Below are positions 56,692 to 64,000 of a stretch of 64,000 nucleotides of DNA, in pieces. The notes under the pieces are model-generated. The model was given only the letters and a program-made list of their open reading frames with translations, did no database searches and was not told the origin of the DNA. Made by a program: the position numbers and the translations under genes. How positions within the stretch are numbered: the stretch's first letter is position 1; each line of letters begins with the position of its first letter. The DNA lies in contig CAOLHI010002138.1 in the NCBI GenBank assembly GCA_948474755.1, forward strand, positions 1 to 64,000, in the 5' to 3' direction. Origin of the DNA: Ctenosaura bakeri (taxonomy: Eukaryota > Chordata > Lepidosauria > Squamata > Iguanidae).

Positions 56692-58105
56692 ATAGGGCTG
56701 GGGTTGGCAGCTGCTTCAAACTTCAATTATTCTGTTCTAATGCTAGCTAGACCAATCAGAACTAATGTCTCAAGATCTCACAAGATCTATACATTCCATA
56801 TATATTGAGAAATAAATGTGCATGCACCATCTCAAGCATAATGCCTTATTCCGCCGTCATTCTTACCCCATAGTAATGAGCTTGCTGTCCAGATAAAGTT
56901 GCATGCAGGGCTCTGTGAGCTCTTGAGGAACTACCATATGTGTTCTGAAAGGCAAAATGCATGCTTTCTTACACAGTATCTTTAATGATAAACTGTAAAC
57001 ATTTTTCAGAATCACTCAGAACATTGAATGTTAGATTTAAATATCAATTTGTTAATGTTAATAATTGAAAAAAGGAAAGTTAATTCACTGTCATCAAGAA
57101 TGGGAAGGTGAAAATTTGTCTTTTTACACTGACCATTAATTAATTCATTAATTAAATCATTAGTTGTTTTTTTTTAAAAAAAGAATTTCTAAAGAATGTT
57201 ATCTTTCCTTGTTACTTTCCAACTGTTCCATTTTGATTTTGACTCCTCTCAAAGCAATCCTGTTTGATTTTTTTAAATACTTTCCCATTGCCAAAAATTT
57301 ACTGCAAGGAGTAGATATTGCAGGTTTCTTGACTGTTGTAAAATACACACACACACAACCACTTTAGATATGTGCAGAGAGAGGCAGAGTATGTCAGCCA
57401 GATCATGGCATGAACAGGCAGGCAAATTTGAGGGGAAAAAAATCTTTCTTGCACACTCTAGTCCAGTGCTGGAATCTCTGACCCAGCTCTTTACACTCTT
57501 TTTCTACAAAACACACACATTTGTCATCCTCCTCCTCTTTCTGACACAACAAGCTATCCTTAAATCATGTGATCTTCCTCCTCCTTTTTTTCTTTCCTCC
57601 TCATAAAACCACCCCATGCAATGAATAAGGCAAACATTCCTCCAACCACAGGAACAATGAGTGCTGTTAATAAAGTCTTTAGGAACATGAAAATGCTTCT
57701 GTATTTTATTCCTACAGCATTTTATTTTAGTGTAAACAAAGCTTTGCATACAGCCTTCCAAGAAATTTGATAAAAATTGCTGGTAGTAAAATTTAATAGT
57801 AATTAAGATGTCTACAAGGATTACAATTAAAAGACCATTGTAAATGAATCATATGACAGTTTAGTACAAAGTTGATAATGTTTTTCTCTTTCTCCTTTCT
57901 TTGATACAGTGCTTACTGAAATTTATTAAGGTATGAAGACATGAAAAATACATGATTAAAAAAACCTGTAATAACTCTGAACTCAATGGCTATAAATATG
58001 TTAGATAAAATCAATTTACTACACTTGTTAATTATCTGCCAGCCACCTTCGTAACTGGGTATATTTGTTTTACAGAGTCTCACATCTCAGAATTATTTCA
58101 ACTAC
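56692..58105. other. Unassigned non-coding sequence
   Basis: No gene or named repeat was seen; a short CA run is at 57344-57356. Confidence 0.4.
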
Positions 58106-58200
58106 TACTACTACTGCTAGTACTTCTTCTTCTTCTCCTCCTCCTCCTCCTCTCCTCCTCCTCCTCCTTCTCCTCCCCCTCCTCCTCTTCCTCCACAAGT
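58106..58200. repeat. Polypyrimidine microsatellite (TAC)n(TTC)n(TCC)n
   Basis: TAC units give way to TTC and then to TCC units; the plus strand is almost pure pyrimidine over about 70 bases (58124-58196) with mirror symmetry in parts. Confidence 0.9.
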
Positions 58201-58479
58201 AGGTTAATAATGTGATTAATTGTAAAAGTAAATATGCAGTTGTTTGTTAAGCCTGACATCGTGGTGTACAAATAGATACAGAATATCTTGATAAGTTTGC
58301 TTTTAGCAATCAGTGAATTGATAAGATACCAATGAGGTTTTTTTTTAAAAAAAGTTCAACATTTCACCTGGAAGCATGTATCTCATCTCAACAACAAAAA
58401 TAATGAATTGACCTTATTCATAAAGGTTCTGGAGAGATATTTGATTTTACTCATTCACACACCTCAGTGTACATTAAGG

Positions 58480-58640
58480 CTGCAAGCTATGGCAACTTAT
58501 TTGAGAGTAAGCCCAGTGGAATGGATCACTCTAAGAGCATACTGAATGGCATAATCATATACATCTCTGTTCAGAAATAAGTTTCACTGAATTCAGTGGG
58601 ACTGACTCTCACCTAAGTGAGTGCAAGATTCTAACTTTTC
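58480..58640. repeat. Old short palindromic repeat (AGTAAGCCC..GGGACTGACT type)
   Basis: AAGGCTGCAAGC, GAGAGTAAGCCCAGTGGAAT and GAATTCAGTGGGACTGACTC, CTAAGTGAGTGCAAG are inverted relatives. This matches a widespread amniote repeat with AGTAAGTCCCATTGAA and its complement. Confidence 0.6.
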
Positions 58641-59035
58641 ATGATATGTAGTAGTAATGAACAGTGGACCTTAACACGTACATATTTCATATTCTCCATC
58701 ATATTATAAAGTAGTTTCTGAATCTAGAATTGATCTGTAAGCCAAATAGATGAGAGTTTTGGGATCGTTTTCCAGGGATAACACTCCTATTTCCCTATCT
58801 AACTTGATCCTAAATTACATTGAATGTTTGTTGGCCTGTGTTGGGCTTAACTAATTCTATCATCCCCATCTTGCAACTCTCCTGTTTTCTTTGATGACTC
58901 TGTCCCTTCTCTCTTGCTGTCATTTTTGCCTTGAGCTCTCTCTCAGAACAGCTACACAGTACTGCCTCGCTCTGTTGCTTGAAATCTCCATTCTTTGTTT
59001 AACAGTACTACCTGGCTCTACAGTAAGTGCCTCAT

Positions 59036-59165
59036 GGGATCTGACCAAAGATCTAATTAGTCCCACAGCCTGTTTTCTACAGTAACAGTCCTGATGCCTT
59101 GAGGAAACCCACAAGTGAGAAATGGTGGCAGTAATCCTCTTCCACTGTAGCTCCTGATACAATTA
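59036..59165 (+). repeat. Reptilian interspersed repeat, unnamed
   Basis: GATCTGACCAAAGATCTAATTAGTC, TGTTTTCTACAGTAACAGTC, TGATGCCTTGAGGAAACCCACAAG and GGTGGCAGTAATCCTCTTCC follow a sequence that I recall as frequent in squamates (CATCTAGTCCAGCATCCTG, then AGATGCCT and AAGCCCACAAG). The class is unknown to me. Confidence 0.4.
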
Positions 59166-59817
59166 TTCATAAGTGTGCTACTTCTGATCATGAAAATAGT
59201 AGATAGCCCTTGTGGATAGTAGCAACTGATAACCTTATCAGTGTTAGTTTTGCCTCACACTTCTTTGTGTGTGAAGGCTGGTATATTTGCTCCTGTTACT
59301 TTATAAAGCATTATGGACGTGGAGGTAGACAACTGTCAATGGGCTGAGGGACACATTGCCTCCTCATATGAACCTGTAGGGCTACATTTCCCATGTTTGC
59401 CCCCCACACCCACAATATAAGAGTTTTATTTTTATTGCTCCCAAGATGAGTTCTGACATCCTAAAAAGCTACTGGGAGGGTACTACTGGCTATTCTGCTA
59501 TGTTTTTGGAGCCTTTTTTCATATTCTTTCCTGTTAGAGGCTTGAACGATCATTCTCTGTTTGCGGGGGGGGGGAGGCCCTAGGTGGATCTAACACACTT
59601 GTGAGAGGTGGGAAGGACATCAAAAAAATTAAAACTCCCAGCAGAGCCTTTGTGGAAAGCTATTGTCCAGACAAGAGGGTGATTCAAACATTGCAAGAGA
59701 GATCGGGTTCTCAAAGGTGCAAAAATGGGGCCATATGCAGCCTATAGGACACAATATCTTCAATCTGATATATTCTGAGAGTGTTGCTATCATCAGCTGC
59801 TTCACTCTTCTCCATAG
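59166..59817. other. Unassigned non-coding sequence
   Basis: No gene is recognised. A G run (59564-59573) is present. Confidence 0.4.
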
Positions 59818-60180
59818 TTGCTGGATAGTACACACATGAGGGATCCTCTAACTTCTGCTGGACATTACTGCATACCTTGCAGCTGTGGGCAGGTCTACAC
59901 AGGGACTACAAAACACAGCATCCAAACACGAGTTAAAGAGCATGAAAGACACTGCAGACTGAGCCAGCCAGGAAAATCAGTGGTAGCAGAACATGTTATA
60001 AACCAACCTGGACACAGAATGCTTTTTGAAAGCACAGAGATTCTGGACCATTCTGACAACTACTATGTCAGACTACACAGAGAAACCATTGAAATTCATA
60101 AACACATGGACAATTTCAACAGAAAAAGAAGAAAGTCAGAAAGTAAACAAGATTTGGCTACCAGTACTGAAGAACACTAA
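59818..60180 (+). pseudogene. Penelope-like element GIY-YIG endonuclease, 5'-truncated
   Basis: An open frame of 120 codons encodes the C-terminal nuclease of a Penelope-like retroelement. Using frame numbering, YCIPCSCGQVYTGTT (17-31) has the two tyrosine motifs (Y17 and YTG at 27-29), IQTRVKEHERH (35-45) holds the catalytic arginine R38 and H42, and VVAEHV (55-60) the metal-binding glutamate E58. All key nuclease residues appear present. A lysine- and arginine-rich tail (NFNRKRRKSESK) follows, then a stop. The reverse transcriptase that should precede it is missing, so the element is dead although this domain is not broken. The first dozen residues may come from flanking DNA. In this class the enzyme cleaves the target for integration. 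Confidence 0.88.
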
Positions 60181-60551
60181 AATCAAGACTCAAAAATATG
60201 CCAATGAACACCACTCAGACTCTGGAGGTCCCTCTACAGGGAACAATACAATGGTTGGTAGTGTACTTAACACTCTTATGCTTATCCCCTAACTAACAAT
60301 ACAACCCTGGGGGATATTCCATTTAACAACAGTCCATCACATAGGCCAACTGTAACATATGCAAATTGCTTCCCCCACCTGGGGACTGCACAAACATATA
60401 TACTCTGTTTCACTTCCATGCCACCAGATCCTCTGAAGATGCCAGCCACAGATGCAGGCGAAACGTCAGGAGAAAATACTAATAGAACACAGCCTCAAAG
60501 CCTGGAAAACCCGCAACAATCTATGGATCCCGGCTATGAAAGCCTTCAACT
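60181..60551 (+). mobile_element. Penelope-like element 3' end
   Basis: This continues the element downstream of the nuclease stop: untranslated sequence, then the conserved block CTCTGAAGATGCCAGCC...GGCGAAACGTCAGGA (60431-60471), AGCCTGGAAAACCCGCAACA (60500) and GATCCCGGCTATGAAAGCC, which I recognise as the typical 3' end of lizard Penelope copies. Target duplications were not resolved. Confidence 0.75.
60429..60471 (+). ncRNA. Hammerhead-ribozyme-like motif of a Penelope-like element
   Basis: The conserved core is complete: CTGAAGA (60433-60439), stem II GCC (60441-60443) with GGC (60457-60459), GAAA (60460-60463) and the cleavage triplet GTC (60465-60467). Stem I pairs TCCT (60429-60432) with AGGA (60468-60471). 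Stem III is only A63-U66 and C64-G65 with no loop, the minimal form reported in Penelope-like elements, which is thought to act as a dimer across tandem ends. Activity is inferred from structure only. Confidence 0.65.
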
Positions 60552-62195
60552 TTACATGTCTCTACAGAGTTTGTTTCTTATGTGGAGGTATAAGTAGTCC
60601 TTTCCCAGCTCAGTGATTTATCAATATGTTTAGATTAAAACTCCAATCATCCCTAGTAAAAAGGGGTGCTGACAGGGAGATAGGGTATGGACCACATCTG
60701 GAAGGCTGCTATAACTTAATATTGTATCCACCAACTAGTGAAAAGACAGATATGATTCTGACCATACCTAAGGAATTCATGTGTGGTATAAGGTTGCATT
60801 GCACAAGGTACTGCTGTTTTTAACTGAACAATAACAAAAGATACAGAATTCTTGGCTTCCCACTCAAGTTGACTTTTATCTTCACTATTCTTTGCCACTT
60901 CTGTTCTTTTATTCAACACACTAACTGAAACTACAGCTTCAAAAGAACAAATAATGTTTGGATCGTTTTCTACACTGATCTCATACTTGTTGACTGGGTT
61001 TCCAGTCCCCTCATTTAGACTATCTTAATTGGCTCTTTCATATCTCAGTTATTATACTGCATGTTCTTTCATGCTTGCAGTGTCACCCCCATTTACATCT
61101 GTGTCACCTCAGGCAGTTCAGTTCCCATTGGGATGAAGAGCATCCATTTGGCAAATAAACACAATGTGATGGCTTAGTTGTACCAGCTAGGAGAGCCTCA
61201 AAAGAATAAGCTGGATAATTTCCACTGTTTTCAAATTTATTGAAAAGAGACTAAGAATAGAGAAAAGCAGGCAACGATTCAGCTTCAAATTTTCCAAATT
61301 ATTTGACAATGGTAATTCAGGGTGATTGACTAGTAATTGCCAAGGTGCTGTTATGAATCTATATACTTAGTGGAATTATTTATTTTTTCTATCTTTCTGT
61401 CCTCTATTTGACAACAATAAACGGACATCCTATTGATAGTGTCTTACTGTATGGATTCACATTGTGCTATAGTTACAGTGTTGCCCAAACTGTGGATGGG
61501 TCACACAAAGCTTTCCATAAATATTACTTCTTTTATTTCACCAGAGCAACAGTATATTATTACTCTCCCTTTAAAAAAAAAATCATTCTTTTTTATTCAT
61601 TGTTTTTTGCATTTAAATTTTATTGAAATACATGCAACACATTTAGGCACACAACACAAAAGGGCCTAAATTAATTGCAGTTTTATTTCAGTTGAGATAC
61701 ATATGTGGTTGGCTATGCTTCTGTAATGAACTGAATCCACTGAGGGAAGTTGAATGGGTTGTTAAGGTATCCTGCCATATTCCTGGAGTTTTGAGCTCTC
61801 TGTTTCTGGTGTAAAGGAGGGACAACATCTGAGAATGGTCGCAGGATTATGTCCTCTGACTAGGAGGCTCCAAGTAAGGTACCAATTGTTCTTCCCCAGA
61901 GGAAACTGCCAAAATTTCATCTCATCAATCTTCCTGTATAGAGTGCAATGTTGAAGGACTAAACATCACTATAGTGACTCCTGAAAGCATAAGTCTAACA
62001 GATAAGTACTATTTAAAAATGCATTAAAAGCACTATGTAGTAAGATCAGAAACACATGAATTCACACATATTATTCCCCTGCTAGGATATACATTCATAT
62101 TTAGTACTCTGGTATCTGTCCATGAAACTCCTTTATTTGCATTCAGTCATTATTCCATAACAGAGTTTAATCTTTCCAGGGTATTAGTAGATTCT
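60552..62195. other. Unassigned non-coding sequence
   Basis: No gene is recognised. A stretch at 61570-61650 (A run, T-rich, TTTTATTGAAATACATGC) could be the complement of another L1 3' end, but I saw no duplication. Confidence 0.4.
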
Positions 62196-62305
62196 TTGGA
62201 AGGTCATCTGAGATCTTTTTTATTGGAGACGTCAGGTTTTGACCCTGCGACATTCTGCCTCAAAAGCAGAAGCTCAGCCACTGAGCTTTGGCCCCTTTTT
62301 TACCT
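62196..62305 (-). repeat. tRNA-like SINE head
   Basis: The complement has AAAGCTCAGTGGCTGAGC (A-box-like), TTCTGCTTTTGAGGCAGAATG (anticodon-arm-like hairpin) and GGGTCAAAACCTGACGTCTCC (B-box-like). It resembles the tRNA-related head of a common squamate SINE. It is too diverged to be a working tRNA. Confidence 0.6.
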
Positions 62306-64000
62306 AGTACTTCCCCATGAAGATGATCTCAAACTAAAATAGCAAGAGCTAGGATAATCAGATATTTGTTTTCAAATGTAAAGTATAAAATATCAAAATA
62401 TATTTTACAAAATAAAATATTGCATATGAGTCTTTCTATCTGAACATCTCTAACACATTTACAAAACAATACATTCAACATATATGTTCAATAATGTTTT
62501 TTATTAATGACCAGTGACTTGTACTTTGAGTACTTCAATGTATTTTACAACAGGGATAAGAATCTGTCCAGATGTTGTTAATGCAATTCCCAGCATTCCT
62601 CACCATTGCCAGAATGACTATGCTGGTAAGGACTGATAGGATTTAAAATCAGCAACACACGGGGGATTGCATGAATCCTACTCTGGTTTCACTGGAACTT
62701 GAAAGTAAATGTGAGCAATGTAAGGCATAAGGCATATTTATAACTAGAAACAGTGGTGAAAACAACCTCTTCTTGAAGCCACACTAAAAAAAAAAAATCT
62801 GTATGGACTTCACGCTTCAGTGAGGTAGCCTTCAATAGAACTAATTAGTCAACAACTAGTATTTTGCATCTTTCATTGATTACTAATAATCACAAATGAA
62901 AACAGCCTTTCCATAAATGCAGACAAGCATACAAATAGCTGAGCAACTTATAGACTGCTGGATAGTCATTAAATCTTCCAGTATGCTTGTTAATAAACTA
63001 TGTCACCTCTCTCCCTATAGTCCTTGTTGGCTGTTTCTGGGCTCAGAATTTTAATTTTAGCATGGACAGCTGCAAAATTATAGATGTAATTTGCATTAAA
63101 AGTCTTGCTTTTTTTTCAAAACCCCTCTTTTTGGTAAGAGGGGCTAACTTTGTCAATACTTAATATAATTTTCTGGTTGTGTTCAAAGTCTTTTTCATAG
63201 TCAGGTAGCAGGATGTATATCTCTACTTAATTCATGGACAAGTGTATTAAAAGTTTCAAATGACCACCTCCATGAGATTTCGATGTGAATTCTATTAGCA
63301 ATCTCAGACAAAGCAGACCAATTAAATCAATGGGAATTGCACACATATTGACTCACTATTCTACAGTTGATTCAGTGGATCTACCCTGGTTAAGACTACC
63401 TGGCCTATGGAAGTTTTTGTATACTTTTGATGACTTCTAAAAATAACTTTAGGAATTATGTGCAAATATTCCACAGAGCTCTATTTTCACTGCAAAGTTC
63501 TAGTAAAAATACCTTTTTCTGTAGCATATACTTTTGCAAACCCTACAGTTTTTTGTGCAATGTACAGTGATTTCTAAGGCAAGAAGTGTTCCATCTCATT
63601 TCCATTTCTTTAGGAGGTATGAAAGAGATACTTCCATATGAAAATGCAAACACAGCAATCACAACAGTGAAAGCAAATCCTGACTCAAATATATTGGAAG
63701 CCATATATTGGGGGGAAAATGTAATCTGTACATTGGAAAAAAAATCAGGGTGCAACTGTGTATTCTGTATGTACAGAATGTGTATACAAAAACATAGTGT
63801 GGGTAAGTAATACAAGTAATAATAAAAACATAATATGGGTAAGTAATACAATTGTGGCATACATACTCTTAAAAATAAGTATTGTTTCATGACAAAACAA
63901 TAATAATATTGATTGTTAAAGTGGAAAGTAGTAGGAAAAAAGGAAGACTATACTAAAAGTCAGTTAATTCAATCAAGGAAGCAATAGTTGTGAATCTGCA
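62306..64000. other. Mostly unassigned sequence
   Basis: A worn hAT-like MITE is likely at 62563-62640 (GTCCAGATGTTGTTAATGC, TTCCCAGCATTCC) and an old palindromic repeat at 63295-63400. No gene was seen. Confidence 0.4.
63295..63400. repeat. Old short palindromic repeat
   Basis: CCAATTAAATCAATGGGAATT and TTGATTCAGTGGATCTACCC are the facing arms of the same repeat type as 58480-58640. Confidence 0.45.

Noticed and set aside
61570..61660. Another L1 3' end on the minus strand
   Set aside because: An A run and T-rich DNA alone; no flanking duplication and no coding remains found.
62196..62305. Functional tRNA gene
   Set aside because: The box A and B-like words are present but the acceptor stem does not pair and the sequence matches a SINE head better.
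1..64000. CRISPR array, operon or bacterial genes
   Set aside because: No spaced direct repeats, no ribosome binding sites or long intact frames; the repeat content is that of a vertebrate.

Overview
This window looks like intergenic or intronic DNA from a squamate reptile, most likely a lizard. It is AT-rich and carries the repeat mixture typical of squamates: CR1, L2-like and several recent L1 LINEs, two kinds of Penelope-like element, tRNA-derived SINEs, Helitron-like elements and many palindromic hAT-type or Tigger-type MITEs. Species and locus cannot be named from the sequence alone. No intact protein-coding host gene is visible. Every recognisable protein signature (L1, L2 and CR1 polyprotein pieces, GIY-YIG nucleases) belongs to a retroelement.

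Layout. 0-5 kb: an L2-like tail, a CR1 3' piece (785-1382) and a decayed Penelope-like GIY-YIG fragment (3096-3600). 5-11 kb: an L2 endonuclease relic, a large AT-rich inverted repeat around a TAGA microsatellite, and copies of a repeat built from short TTTTCTGCA palindromes. 11.3-12 kb: a 139-bp hAT MITE with a perfect 8-bp target duplication lying across the end of a Helitron-like element. 12.5-17.9 kb: the largest element, a 5'-truncated L1 with a 13-bp target duplication, interrupted by a second L1 that itself contains a perfect 33-bp hairpin. 18-21 kb: L2 and SINE pieces, then at about 21.2-21.55 kb the only segment that resembles a host promoter and 5' noncoding exon with a splice donor. 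21.6-25.5 kb: few repeats. 25.5-28.7 kb: a cluster of Helitron-like and terminal-inverted-repeat elements, including two GC-rich hairpin-bearing ones. 32.4-33.4, 41.3-43.4 and 56.4-56.7 kb: three minus-strand L1 insertions, each with flanking target duplications. 51.2-51.6 kb: a Tigger-like palindromic element. 59.8-60.6 kb: a Penelope-like element end with a GIY-YIG reading frame and a hammerhead-ribozyme-like motif.

How it fits together. Nothing here is an operon or pathway; the biology is the layered history of mobile elements. L1 machinery explains the truncated L1 copies with 11-16 bp duplications and probably the SINEs, though LINE/SINE partnerships are not shown by this sequence. hAT-type transposase acting in trans explains the MITE with an 8-bp duplication. 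If the 21.3-21.55 kb exon is real, the repeat-poor DNA after it would be its first intron. Coordinates of diverged repeats are approximate.
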